From positions 310,001 through 374,000 of the forward strand of contig CAXXJE010000002.1 of the NCBI GenBank assembly GCA_963675055.2: a stretch of DNA of 64,000 bases, written 5' to 3'. The translations under genes were made by a program, and so were the position numbers. Source of the stretch: PGYT01 sp963675055 (lineage in GTDB: Bacteria > Bacteroidota > Ignavibacteria > Ignavibacteriales > Melioribacteraceae). The notes under the pieces are model-generated. The model was given only the letters and a program-made list of their open reading frames with translations. It was not told where the DNA came from and ran no database searches. This document shows positions 9,316-18,135 of the stretch, piece by piece (the first letter of the stretch is position 1; every line of letters begins with the position of its first letter).

Positions 9316-10755
9316 CTAGATATCATAATACAAAGCAAACTCGTATGGATGCGGCTGCAGTGCCATTGGTTTAACTTCGTTTTCCGTTTTGTAATTAATC
9401 CAGGTACTAATAACATCTTCAGTGAAAACGTCCCCTTTAAGCAGGAATTCATGATCATCTGCGAGTGCTTTAAGAGCTGCATCAAGTGAACCGGGTGTTG
9501 AAGGAACAAATGCAAGTTCTTCAGGCGGCATATCGTAAATGTCTTTATCCAACGGCTCACCGGGATCAATCCTGTTTTGTATACCGTCGAGACCGGCCAT
9601 CATCAGAGCTGTAAATGCGAGGTAAGGATTCGCGCTTGGATCAGGGCATCTGAATTCAACTCGCTTGGCTTTAGGGCTGTTAGAGTACATTGGAATTCTT
9701 ATAGCTGCAGATCTGTTTCTCTGTGAGTAAGCCAGGTTAACGGGTGCTTCGAATCCGGGAACGAGACGTTTGTATGAATTAGTTGTCGGGTTGGTAAACG
9801 CCAGCAATGCTGAAGCATGTTTGAGTATACCGCCGATATAATAAAGAGCTGTTTCGCTCAAACCGGCGTAACCGCCGCCTGCGAATAGAGGTTTGCCTTT
9901 TTTCCACAGACTACTGTGAACGTGCATACCTGAACCGTTATCGCCTTTAATCGGCTTCGGCATATATGTAACTGTTTTACCATGCTGTTTGGCTGTATTC
10001 TTAACAACATATTTGAACATTAATAACTGATCTGCCGATTTCAACATCGGTTGAAAACGAAGATCTATTTCGCACTGACCGCCGCTGGCAACTTCGTGAT
10101 GCTGGGCTTCAACATCAATACCCATGTCCATCAAGTTTAATACCATTTCGTTACGCAAATCGTTTAGTGAGTCAGTAGGAGGAACAGGGAAATAACCTTC
10201 TTTATATCTCGGTTTATACTGAAGGTTGGGACCTTCGTCTGTACCGGTATTCCATCTGCCTTCAACAGAATCAACAAAATAGAACGATGTGTTATAATCC
10301 GAATCGAATCTTACGTCATCAAAAATGAAAAATTCGGCTTCCGGTCCAAAGAATACTGTATCAGCGATACCTGTAGACTTTAAGTATGCTAATCCTTTTT
10401 GAGCTATACTTCTCGGGCATCTTGCATACTTCTCTTTGGTTGCCGGCTCATGAACATCGCAGATCAAACTAACAGTGGGAGCTTCGATAAACGGATCGAA
10501 GAACATTGTTTCAGGATCCGGAATAATAAGCATATCACTTTCATTAATTGCTTTCCAGCCACGGATAGATGAACCGTCGAATCCGTAACCGTCTTCAAAA
10601 CTGCTTGCATCGAATTCGGTAACCGGCACTGTAAAATGCTGCCACTGACCCGGAAAGTCCATGAACTTAAAATCCACGAACTTAATTTTGTTCTTTTTAA
10701 TGAAGTCCAACACCTTGTCGATAGGTGAAGCGGCCTTCGCTTTTGCCTTAGCCAT
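9316..10755 (-). CDS. glnA: Type I glutamine synthetase
   Basis: 479 residues, normal for GSI. It makes glutamine from glutamate, ammonia and ATP and is cytoplasmic, usually dodecameric. Family signatures are clear: FDGSSIRGW (beta-grasp), FGPEAEFFIFD (metal ligands), NGSGMHVHSSLW (ATP region), FTNPTTNSYKRLVPGFEAP and RNRSAAIRIP (glutamate and ATP binding), EFRCPDPSANPYL. Tyr407 in DKDIYDMPPEE matches the adenylylation site of beta-type GSI, so covalent control is possible, though no adenylyltransferase is in view. A lysine/alanine-rich N-terminal extension precedes the domain. AAAGGAG lies 8 bp before the ATG, inside the end of the Lrp gene 3 bp upstream; the two genes are probably one operon. 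Confidence 0.97.
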   Translation of the reverse strand: MAKAKAKAASPIDKVLDFIKKNKIKFVDFKFMDFPGQWQHFTVPVTEFDASSFEDGYGFDGSSIRGWKAINESDMLIIPDPETMFFDPFIEAPTVSLICDVHEPATKEKYARCPRSIAQKGLAYLKSTGIADTVFFGPEAEFFIFDDVRFDSDYNTSFYFVDSVEGRWNTGTDEGPNLQYKPRYKEGYFPVPPTDSLNDLRNEMVLNLMDMGIDVEAQHHEVASGGQCEIDLRFQPMLKSADQLLMFKYVVKNTAKQHGKTVTYMPKPIKGDNGSGMHVHSSLWKKGKPLFAGGGYAGLSETALYYIGGILKHASALLAFTNPTTNSYKRLVPGFEAPVNLAYSQRNRSAAIRIPMYSNSPKAKRVEFRCPDPSANPYLAFTALMMAGLDGIQNRIDPGEPLDKDIYDMPPEELAFVPSTPGSLDAALKALADDHEFLLKGDVFTEDVISTWINYKTENEVKPMALQPHPYEFALYYDI

Positions 10756-10758
10756 AAA

Positions 10759-11217
10759 TCACTCCTTTTGTTTAATATTTAATTTAGTTGTTTCTTTAAT
10801 TGCCGATAATACAAAACTTGTAACAGTACGATGAACACCAGGCCACGACTGGATTTTACTCAGCAGCTTCTCCAGGGAAGCCGTATCATTCACAACTGTT
10901 TTCATAATGTGCGAACCTTCGCCGAGAACAGAATAACACTCCAAAATCTCGGGAGTCTTGTTAACGTGGTTTGCTAGTGACGCGTAACTTTTCGAGGAAT
11001 CCATTTCCACGGTAATAAAAGCCATTATATCGTAGCCGAAAATTTTCTTATCCAGCTTTGCATAGTATCCTTCGATTACTCGGTGTTCTTCAAGTTTTTT
11101 AAGTCTCTCGCTTAACGAGGGGAGCGATAATCCGACCGCTTCCGCAATCACATTCCGCTTTGTTCTGCCTTCTTCCTGCAGAATATTCAGTATTTTAATG
11201 TCAATTTTGTCTAGCAT
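10759..11217 (-). CDS. Lrp/AsnC family transcriptional regulator
   Basis: 152 residues, typical length. An N-terminal winged helix-turn-helix (LDKIDIKILNILQEEGRTKRNVIAEAVGLSL pattern, about 1-60) is followed by the RAM/AsnC ligand-binding domain (about 65-145; EILECYSVLGEGSHIMKTVV). Such proteins form dimers to octamers and respond to amino acids. The tight link to glnA (3 bp) suggests control of nitrogen assimilation, with autoregulation likely; the effector, perhaps glutamine, is inference. Confidence 0.9.
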   Translation of the reverse strand: MLDKIDIKILNILQEEGRTKRNVIAEAVGLSLPSLSERLKKLEEHRVIEGYYAKLDKKIFGYDIMAFITVEMDSSKSYASLANHVNKTPEILECYSVLGEGSHIMKTVVNDTASLEKLLSKIQSWPGVHRTVTSFVLSAIKETTKLNIKQKE

Positions 11218-11255
11218 AACTAATTTTTTTAGGAATTTTACAAATTTTAACTCAA

Positions 11256-11285
11256 AATATAAGGTGAGAACAGGTTTAATGCAAA
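11256..11285 (-). promoter_or_regulatory. Candidate promoter of the lrp-glnA operon
   Basis: On the minus strand TTTGCA (11285-11280) and TATATT (11261-11256) are separated by 18 bp and lie about 40 bp before the start of the Lrp gene. A sigma-70-like match by eye only. Confidence 0.35.
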
Positions 11286-11350
11286 TGAATTATATTAATT
11301 TTTTGTGGTTTGGGTAAGATTATTAGGAGTTGTACTGGATTTTTGGCTTT

Positions 11351-12172
11351 TTACCACCTCGGATAAACTTCAACGGATTTCATTACCGATGATCCGAACA
11401 CACCGTATGCGCCCTCCAGTCCCGACTGGTTTACCTCTTTAACAATATGATTGTATATGTTCTCATCAATAGCGCGTATTTCAATAATTGCTTTATCACC
11501 CATTAAGAAACTAGCTTCTACATCAACACTATTCTTCTCTGTAAAATATTCATACTTATTCGTTCTGCTCATCTCTTCGCCGTCGTAAAACGTTGTCCAG
11601 TAGGTTTTTATTTTCACACAATACCCGAATGCTTTGTTACTTTCTCCCCACATTATTCCGACATTCTCTTTGTAATCATTTAAGTCAATCCTTTTATGAT
11701 TAGGCGGGAATACAATGTTAAAATCCCCGGGAGTAGTAGTGGACCCCGATATAAATTGATCATTAATTTTACACTTTAATTCGTAAGTAGAGTTTTTCGA
11801 TAGATAATTGTGTTGATCAATTGAATAGTATTTTGTTATATATTCCAAGGAGTCGTAGACATAGGTATAAGAATAATCCGTTCCATTGTTACCCTCTACA
11901 TTAACTTCTGCGTTTTCGATAAACCGGATAAATGCCTGGTTGTCTAAAGGTCCAAATTTTATCCCAGGACCAAGATTTATATATGTATAGTTTTCATACG
12001 GCTCGGTTTTAAAAATATACAATTGCTGGAGAGTATCGTTTACAGTTAGGTTATAAAGCAAACTATAGTCATAAGATGCAGGTTCAACAACATCAAGTTT
12101 AATGCATGATGAAAGAAGAAGTATTGCAGAAAAAATTAAAGTCGTCAATGCTTTTTTCTTGTTAGAACTCAA
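11351..12172 (-). CDS. DUF4249-like outer-membrane lipoprotein, partner of the TonB receptor
   Basis: 273 residues with a lipoprotein signal (ILLLSSC lipobox, Cys23). The body is beta-rich, contains a central GDFNIVFPP segment and has the general pattern of DUF4249 proteins, which in Bacteroidota are commonly encoded immediately downstream of TonB receptors. The gene overlaps the receptor by 11 bp, which implies translational coupling. The start is TTG at 12172, supported by GGAG 6 bp upstream and by the correct lipoprotein leader. A role in binding the receptor's substrate at the cell surface is inference; the family name is assigned by context and pattern and could be wrong. Confidence 0.6.
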   Translation of the reverse strand: MSSNKKKALTTLIFSAILLLSSCIKLDVVEPASYDYSLLYNLTVNDTLQQLYIFKTEPYENYTYINLGPGIKFGPLDNQAFIRFIENAEVNVEGNNGTDYSYTYVYDSLEYITKYYSIDQHNYLSKNSTYELKCKINDQFISGSTTTPGDFNIVFPPNHKRIDLNDYKENVGIMWGESNKAFGYCVKIKTYWTTFYDGEEMSRTNKYEYFTEKNSVDVEASFLMGDKAIIEIRAIDENIYNHIVKEVNQSGLEGAYGVFGSSVMKSVEVYPRW

Positions 12173-14435
12173 CTGTTACTCCAATTGTAGGTGTTATAAA
12201 CGAACCCCTGGAACTGCTTGTCCCGTTCGAGTGAAAACCATAGGAAAAAGGATTAGCACTATTATAAACATTCATCACCTGTAAATACGGACGAACGATA
12301 TATTGATCCCAGAAAAGTGTTCCTGTAAATCCCAGATCCAGTCTGTGATAATCTGCTATTCTTTCTGAATTTTTAGCTCCGTCGATAAATCTCCATTCAA
12401 ACGGTTCGCCACCTATGTACCTATCATTAAAATCAATTGTATTTAATCCGATATATTTCTTATCGGGAGTTGTGATCGGTAATCCGGACGAATACACGAA
12501 GAATAAAGAAAGATTCCAGGAACTGCTTAATGACATATTCAAATGACATTTGAAATTATTCATGCGATCATACTGTGAATAATATTCATATTTCTCATTA
12601 TCTTTAACCGATCTGGAGTAAGAATAACTTATCCATCCGTTCAGCCAGCCAGTATGCTTAAGCATCAACTCGACGCCGGCAGCATAACCGTTTTCAAACT
12701 TATAATGATTGTTATAATCCTTATAGGACGCAGCAAGATTATAACGCTGTTTACAATACGCATCAATACTGAAATCGAGAGTCGGGATAAGTTCTTTCAT
12801 TTTTATCCCTGCAAGGTAATGATCGGATGTCTGGAATTGATCCTCGGATTCAGGTAAAAAGTATACTGAGAACGGGGAGTAAAAAGATTCCAGTAATAAT
12901 TCTTTAATGGTATACATTTCCTGGTAATATTTTCCGTAGCTTAGTACAAGGCTAACATTGTCAAACGGTTTATAAGTAAAGTGAATAAACGGGTAAACGT
13001 CGAACTTATCAATACTAGTGTAATATAGCATCCTTCCGCCGAAAGTGACATCAAACATTCTGTTTATCTTAACGCTGTCCAGAGCATAAAAATTATACAG
13101 CTCCGTTTCCTGTTTAAGACTGAATTTATCTTCAGCATAATCAAAAAATATATAACTGACTTCATTGATGAAATCATCCAGTTCTGTTCGTCCGATATCC
13201 CACTTCCATCTTGTACTGCGCAACTTTGCAGTAACTCCTGCCGTTAAACTATGTCCGCCGAATTTTCCTCTATACTCAACTAGTGCTGATAAATCTTTAA
13301 TGCTGTTATCGGCATTAAATCCGGTATCAGTGCCATAATCAATAGCGGAGGCTTTTGCAAATAGAGAGGTACTCGAGTAATAAACCTGCCCTTTTATACT
13401 ACTGCGTTTTGAGAATAAATATTGATACTCAACAGATGACAACACATTACCCCAGGTGGGATGCTGATCGACTTTGACCGACTCATAATAATCTTCCCAA
13501 AATACCTTAAACTGATCATTTGTTGTGAAAAACATTGCCCTGACAAAACTGTTTTCCGAAACAGGAATCGAGTACTTTAGAAATATATCGCTGTAATTAT
13601 ACGGCAGTTCTTTATATACGATTGATGTAATAAGGTCCCAGTAAGTCCTTCTGTATGATGTTGAAAAGGTTCCGCCGAACAGAGGTCCGTTTAACGAGAT
13701 ACCTGACGATACTAACCCGAGGGATACACTGCCGCGCAGCTTCTCTCCGTTGCCGTCTTTACTAATCATCGATAAAACACTCGACAGATATCCGCCGTAA
13801 TTAGGCGTGTAATTGGATGGATAAAGATACTCGTCGCTGATCAGATCAGTACTGACAATACCTGTAATACCACCCAGATGATACGGGTTATAAATCGGCA
13901 CTCCATCAAGACTTATCAAGTTCTCATCGAAGTTTCCTCCCCGAATGTATAACTGTGCCGAGAAGTCGTGAGTACTTGAAACACCAGGGAATGCGTAGAG
14001 CGATCTAAGCGCGTCAAGTTCACCGAGCTGAGGAATTTTTCGCAAGTCGCCGATCTGCAAATGGTAATCTGAGGGAATAACTTCCTCGTTATATCGTTCA
14101 CCCGAAACCGTAACCTGTTCTATTTGAATAGGTTTCTGCTCAAGTTTAATTACAAGTTCAACGTCCTCTGTAAGTTCAACAAACTTTTTATAGTCAACAT
14201 AACCGAGCATTGATACTTTAATGGTATCCGCAGCCGTATCTGATGCGAATTCAAAATATCCATCTATGTTGGAAGTTGTATAAATACCATTGAATTCAAT
14301 AACAGTGCTGGGTAAACGGTTACCGGTTTTACTATCTATAACAATACCGAGAAACGTATAAGCTTGCTCCTGAGCCGCAACTGTAAAGTTAAATCCCACA
14401 GCAAAGAATAGTATTATACTCGCAGAAATCCGCAG
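12162..14435 (-). CDS. TonB-dependent outer-membrane receptor with carboxypeptidase-like N-terminal domain
   Basis: 757 residues from the inferred start. An N-terminal CarboxypepD_reg-like domain (FLGIVIDSKTGNRLP through KLEQKP) is followed by the plug (RKIPQLGELDALRSLYAFPGV, YIRGGNFDENLISLDGVP) and a 22-strand-type barrel ending in aromatic TVEF. It imports an unknown ligand with TonB/ExbBD energy. No ATG opens this frame at a sensible place: a GTG at 14399 would cut the signal peptide in half and has no Shine-Dalgarno. CTG at 14435 gives a full leader (LRISASIILFFAVGFNFTVAAQ) and sits 9 bp after AGGGGA, so it is chosen here. An in-frame stop lies at 14459-14457. Co-transcribed with the DUF4249-like gene. 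Confidence 0.85.
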   Translation of the reverse strand: MRISASIILFFAVGFNFTVAAQEQAYTFLGIVIDSKTGNRLPSTVIEFNGIYTTSNIDGYFEFASDTAADTIKVSMLGYVDYKKFVELTEDVELVIKLEQKPIQIEQVTVSGERYNEEVIPSDYHLQIGDLRKIPQLGELDALRSLYAFPGVSSTHDFSAQLYIRGGNFDENLISLDGVPIYNPYHLGGITGIVSTDLISDEYLYPSNYTPNYGGYLSSVLSMISKDGNGEKLRGSVSLGLVSSGISLNGPLFGGTFSTSYRRTYWDLITSIVYKELPYNYSDIFLKYSIPVSENSFVRAMFFTTNDQFKVFWEDYYESVKVDQHPTWGNVLSSVEYQYLFSKRSSIKGQVYYSSTSLFAKASAIDYGTDTGFNADNSIKDLSALVEYRGKFGGHSLTAGVTAKLRSTRWKWDIGRTELDDFINEVSYIFFDYAEDKFSLKQETELYNFYALDSVKINRMFDVTFGGRMLYYTSIDKFDVYPFIHFTYKPFDNVSLVLSYGKYYQEMYTIKELLLESFYSPFSVYFLPESEDQFQTSDHYLAGIKMKELIPTLDFSIDAYCKQRYNLAASYKDYNNHYKFENGYAAGVELMLKHTGWLNGWISYSYSRSVKDNEKYEYYSQYDRMNNFKCHLNMSLSSSWNLSLFFVYSSGLPITTPDKKYIGLNTIDFNDRYIGGEPFEWRFIDGAKNSERIADYHRLDLGFTGTLFWDQYIVRPYLQVMNVYNSANPFSYGFHSNGTSSSRGSFITPTIGVTVEF

Positions 14436-14603
14436 GTTTCTTATTCCCCTAATAATTCAATTTTAATATAAAACCATTTCAGGGGAATCACATCCAAATC
14501 ATTCTAATTTAAAGTTACAAAATCGGGTACCATTTATTTATACAATGATCTTTGTTTGCTCTTTGGTATATTGGAAATTATTTCTCGGAGGGGAACAACA
14601 AAC

Positions 14604-15137
14604 ATGAAGTTTTACTTACCTTTTATTGTTTTGCTTTTTACTTCTGTCTGCTCGCGTTCATTCATAGTTACGCAGGATGATCCGTACTATGACCTGAGAA
14701 TTAAACGAATGAATTCTATCGGGAGTGATACCGAATGCAGTGTGAGTTTTTCCGACGGACGAAATTTTGAAACCGGGTATTTCCATATAGCTAATGACTC
14801 TATTCGGTTAGTAAAAAAGGGTGAACCCGATACACTTGCAGCACCATTTAAAGATGTAACAAGTATTTATTATATTGATCACTGGGATGGATTAATACAA
14901 GGCGGAATTTTCGGTGGAGCTATAGGTTTCCCGGTTGGGTACATTTTATTACCGGATTGGCGGGATTTTAATGGTACCGTTCAACACACTCCCGAAACCG
15001 GTGGATGTTGTATAGGAGGAATAGGAATTATAGTAGGTTCAATCGCCGGTGTTTCTTACGGCACCCTGAAAGCTTATGAACTCGGACAGGATAGCATTGG
15101 GCAAAAAGATACTTTGGCAACATGGAACGAAAGGTAA
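14604..15137 (+). CDS. Envelope protein with glycine-zipper segments, function unknown
   Basis: 177 residues from the ATG at 14604, chosen because GGAGGGG lies 10 bp upstream and a hydrophobic leader (MKFYLPFIVLLFTSVC) begins there; an upstream ATG at 14556 has neither. A first half with a small beta-rich domain (SDTECSVSFSDGRNFETGYFHI) leads to two glycine-rich hydrophobic stretches, GGIFGGAIGFPVGY and GGIGIIVGSIAGVSYG, typical of membrane-inserting glycine zippers. I do not recognise the family. The next gene also encodes an envelope lipoprotein, 148 bp away. Confidence 0.6.
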   Translation: MKFYLPFIVLLFTSVCSRSFIVTQDDPYYDLRIKRMNSIGSDTECSVSFSDGRNFETGYFHIANDSIRLVKKGEPDTLAAPFKDVTSIYYIDHWDGLIQGGIFGGAIGFPVGYILLPDWRDFNGTVQHTPETGGCCIGGIGIIVGSIAGVSYGTLKAYELGQDSIGQKDTLATWNER

Positions 15138-15285
15138 ATTGATAACGGGTGTTGTCTGACTTATATATCGCATTTATCAAAAAAAATGAATTGATTTGCT
15201 TCCCGAGAAATGAGCCTTCTCAAATCCGAAAATGACCGGGAAATTATGCCGCCATTTATTTACTTAACATAATGGGGACTAACCT

Positions 15286-16047
15286 ATGATTTCACGGTTA
15301 ATGCGTTTTAAAATTATTCTTCCTGCATTTTTTTTGCTTTTTATCATTTCCCTTTTATCAACAGGCTGCACCGGAGCAAAAAAGGTCTCGGCAAATTCCA
15401 TTAATAAAATAGCTGTGAAATTTGCAAATGATTGGACTGTTGAAGATTGCAATCTAATAATAGCGATGTCATCCGTTTCTAATAAGGACCACTACATTTC
15501 CGGTTCGATTGCATATGAATTATCGGGAACTGATGTATTTATCAGCGCGATGCCTATGACTGACTTGACAATAAAAGCAATCGCTAAAAAGCAGGCGCTG
15601 CTTAAAAGGCTTACTGATACAGACTTGAATCAGTTATTGAAAGATTATTTTCACGATTATACTAATTACGAATACATCCCGGAGAAAGACAGCCTGATAA
15701 AAAGGGATATTCCGCAGGATTCGCTGAAAGGATTAACATTCCAGGTAGTATTTCAAAACAACACCGATCCTTACCGCCCAATTATTCTTGAACGGGGATA
15801 TGATTACTTTTTTCTCGAAAATACTGCAGGAGACTATGCGAGGGTTGTAGAGATTTCAGGCAGATATGCTGAAACGGATTTCTATCTAACGGACTATCTC
15901 GGTGTGAATATAACATTCAGTCGAACATCAGATAATGGCAAGCCGGTAATCGACAGCATGCTAATGCTCACTGATTTTAAACTGGTATTCAACGGACTGG
16001 ATGATGACCCGGTTGAACTTGAATGGAAAAAGTTAAAGAATAAGTAA
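15286..16047 (+). CDS. Lipoprotein of unknown function
   Basis: 253 residues with a lipoprotein leader ending in LLSTGC (Cys28). GGGGA precedes the ATG by 7 bp. The mature part is mixed alpha/beta with no motif I recognise; it contains an SNKDHYISGSIAYELSGTD segment and a charged C-terminus rich in Asp. Outer-membrane attachment is inferred from the leader. No partner gene is evident beyond the neighbouring small envelope proteins. Confidence 0.6.
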   Translation: MISRLMRFKIILPAFFLLFIISLLSTGCTGAKKVSANSINKIAVKFANDWTVEDCNLIIAMSSVSNKDHYISGSIAYELSGTDVFISAMPMTDLTIKAIAKKQALLKRLTDTDLNQLLKDYFHDYTNYEYIPEKDSLIKRDIPQDSLKGLTFQVVFQNNTDPYRPIILERGYDYFFLENTAGDYARVVEISGRYAETDFYLTDYLGVNITFSRTSDNGKPVIDSMLMLTDFKLVFNGLDDDPVELEWKKLKNK

Positions 16048-16093
16048 GGCACGGTAGGTCTAACAAAGCCGAATTTCCTTTCGATAATATGGA

Positions 16094-16603
16094 ATGATGA
16101 AATACAGCAAAGAAATATTGTCCATTAATTTTTACGCTGCTATAATTCTGTCATTGACTTTGAACTCCACATTGCTGTGTCAGCAGGAGGCATTGATTAA
16201 TAAGTGGATCAAGCCGGGCAATAATGAATCCATTAAAGATGTTTATATAATCATCAGTTCACTGAATGAGACCGGCTTCCCCGACTCAACAAACTTCCCG
16301 CAAAACACCTTATCCGGAACCACATGTTACTGGAACGGCGACGAGTGGATATTTGAAGAAAACAGCAACTCGGTTCAAACTCCCGGACTAATTTTATCAG
16401 CCGGACAAAACGGATTAATGATGATAGGCGCTCCTTTAAATCAACAAGTCAATGAATACGATATTTTCACTAAGGAAGGCTGGATACATGTAAAATCCAG
16501 GATGCCGTATATACCTTCCGCCGATAAATTGTATTATGACGAGGAGAATAATCGTTTTATATTGCTTAAAGGAAACGAACCCTGGATTTACAATATCGAA
16601 TAG
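16094..16603 (+). CDS. Small secreted protein of unknown function
   Basis: 169 residues with a signal peptide (hydrophobic run AAIILSLTLNSTLL, likely cut before QQEA). The mature part has short beta-type segments and several Trp/Asn-rich stretches (WNGDEWIFEENSNS) but no known domain. Either of two adjacent ATG codons (16094, 16097) could start it. The stop is directly followed by the ATG of the nucleotidyltransferase gene (TAGATG), so the two are translationally coupled even though their products should act in different compartments. Confidence 0.55.
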   Translation: MMKYSKEILSINFYAAIILSLTLNSTLLCQQEALINKWIKPGNNESIKDVYIIISSLNETGFPDSTNFPQNTLSGTTCYWNGDEWIFEENSNSVQTPGLILSAGQNGLMMIGAPLNQQVNEYDIFTKEGWIHVKSRMPYIPSADKLYYDEENNRFILLKGNEPWIYNIE

Positions 16604-17188
16604 ATGTATTTGAATCATTCTCACAAGAATTATAATCTTCTTTGCGAACTGCTTGCCGCAAACAAACCTGTTTGGGAAACAATTGAAAAATCTGCAGAAC
16701 TTAATTTGCAGGGATGTCATGTAGGAGCCGGCTGTATTGCACAGACCGTCTGGAACCATTTTCATGGTTTCGAGCCCTGGCGGAATATAAGCGACATCGA
16801 CCTTGTTTACTTTGATAACTCAGACCTATCCTACGAAATGGAAAATGAAGTAATTGAGTTAGTACAAAATACTTTTAAAGAAAGTCCGATTCCATTCGAT
16901 GTTAAAAACCAGGCCAGAGTTCACCTCTGGTATAAAGATCATTTCGGGTATAATATAAAACCTTATGGTTCTATCTTCGATGCAATAAAGACCTGGCCGA
17001 CTACTGCAACAAGTATCGCTGTTAACCTCTCCTCAGGTACACTCAACATTTATGCACCTTTCGGACTTGATGATTTATTTAACCTTGTTGTACGAGCTAA
17101 TAAGGTCCAGATAACCAAAGAGAATTACGAGTTAAAAGTTGAAAAGTGGACAAAAAACTGGTCGAATCTTGTTGTAATACCCTGGTAA
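16604..17188 (+). CDS. COG3575-type nucleotidyltransferase-fold protein
   Basis: 194 residues. The pattern GAGCIAQTVWNHFHG near the N-terminus followed by ISDIDLVYFDNSDLSYEME matches the NTP_transf_6 (DUF925, COG3575) family; the DIDLVYFD acidic pair is the metal-binding motif of the polymerase-beta-like fold. The C-terminal part contains YAPFGLDDLFNLVVRANK, also characteristic. The family has no firmly established substrate. It begins immediately after the stop of the upstream secreted-protein gene. Confidence 0.75.
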   Translation: MYLNHSHKNYNLLCELLAANKPVWETIEKSAELNLQGCHVGAGCIAQTVWNHFHGFEPWRNISDIDLVYFDNSDLSYEMENEVIELVQNTFKESPIPFDVKNQARVHLWYKDHFGYNIKPYGSIFDAIKTWPTTATSIAVNLSSGTLNIYAPFGLDDLFNLVVRANKVQITKENYELKVEKWTKNWSNLVVIPW

Positions 17189-17253
17189 CACTCTAACACC
17201 AGTCTGAATCCTTTCTTATCCGGCAACATCCAATCAGTAAAATGGAGAATAAT

Positions 17254-17454
17254 ATGGATAAGAACGTTGGTTCGGTTGACAGGATCGTTAGAATTGTGAT
17301 TGGAATTGCTGTTATGGCCGCAGGGCTATATTACAACACCTGGTGGGGACTCGCTGGTATCGTCCTCGTTGTTACCGCTATTATGAACAAGTGCCCGCTT
17401 TATATACCGTGTGGTTTGTCTACTTGTAAGATTGATAAAGAAGTAAAAGAATAG
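17254..17454 (+). CDS. DUF2892 (YgaP-type) small inner-membrane protein
   Basis: 66 residues. Starts at the ATG at 17254 because GGAG lies 7 bp upstream; a second ATG 12 bp earlier has no such signal. It has the family pattern NVGSVDRIVRIVIGIAVMAAG, two membrane helices, and a cysteine-bearing tail (NKCPLYIPCGLSTCKID). DUF2892 proteins are common companions of sulfur-handling rhodaneses, but none is adjacent here. A strong terminator follows 8 bp after the stop. Confidence 0.85.
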   Translation: MDKNVGSVDRIVRIVIGIAVMAAGLYYNTWWGLAGIVLVVTAIMNKCPLYIPCGLSTCKIDKEVKE

Positions 17455-17462
17455 ATTAGCAG

Positions 17463-17493
17463 TCTTCCCGGTACGAGTGACCGGGAAGATTTT
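17463..17493 (+). terminator. Rho-independent terminator after the DUF2892 gene
   Basis: TCTTCCCGGT (17463-17472) and ACCGGGAAGA (17480-17489) form a perfect 10-bp stem with a 7-base loop, followed by TTTT. Confidence 0.85.
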
Positions 17494-17511
17494 GATTCCG
17501 GTAAAATCGAA

Positions 17512-17901
17512 CTAGTCTCTCGGTCTTCCGGGACGTTCACTACCATGTCCGGCTCGTTTCATCCTGCTTTCACGTTCCTCCAGCAGCTCTTTATACTTAA
17601 CCTGCTGCTCCTCGGTTAGTATTTTCATAATCTTTTTACCTGTTTCCGTACGGAGTTCATCCATTTTATCCCTGTCCGGTCTGCCGTTCTCGAACATAAC
17701 CTTCATTTCCGAATCCATATCTTCCAATATTGTTTTGATACTTGCAGCCTGATCATCGGTTAAGCTAAGTTTCTCTGTAAGTTCTTCCAGTCTTTTTTCC
17801 ATATCAAGCCCCTTACCCCGACCACCTTTAGGCTGAGCATAAAGGTTTATTGCCGACAACAATATTACTGTTATTGCGAATGTTAATAATTTCCTAAACA
17901 T
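17512..17901 (-). CDS. Spy/CpxP-like periplasmic LTXXQ protein
   Basis: 129 residues with a signal peptide (cut after LYAQ). The mature part is helical and highly charged and carries two LTxxQ-like motifs, LSLTDDQAASI and ILTEEQQVKY, as in Spy/CpxP periplasmic chaperones and metal-stress sensors. Both ends of the mature protein are rich in Gly, Arg and Pro. AGGAG lies 7 bp before the ATG. It stands alone and converges on the DUF2892 gene. A chaperone or envelope-stress role is inferred from the family. Confidence 0.75.
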   Translation of the reverse strand: MFRKLLTFAITVILLSAINLYAQPKGGRGKGLDMEKRLEELTEKLSLTDDQAASIKTILEDMDSEMKVMFENGRPDRDKMDELRTETGKKIMKILTEEQQVKYKELLEERESRMKRAGHGSERPGRPRD

Positions 17902-18135
17902 TTTTTTCTCCTGTTTGACTTATTTAACACTGTTATTCGATTTACTCCTTAGACAACATCATACTGAGTTTAATTCCACACTCAGCAAAAAAAATCACTC
18001 AATTTTGAGCAGATTCGCAACGCATAATAATTTCTGTGCTTGCAACTCTATTACTACCCGGAATTTCTTAAAAACTTACAGTAAATTATCCCGTCTAAAA
18101 TTTTATTATTCAACAAACCATCAAAAGGAATGTTT

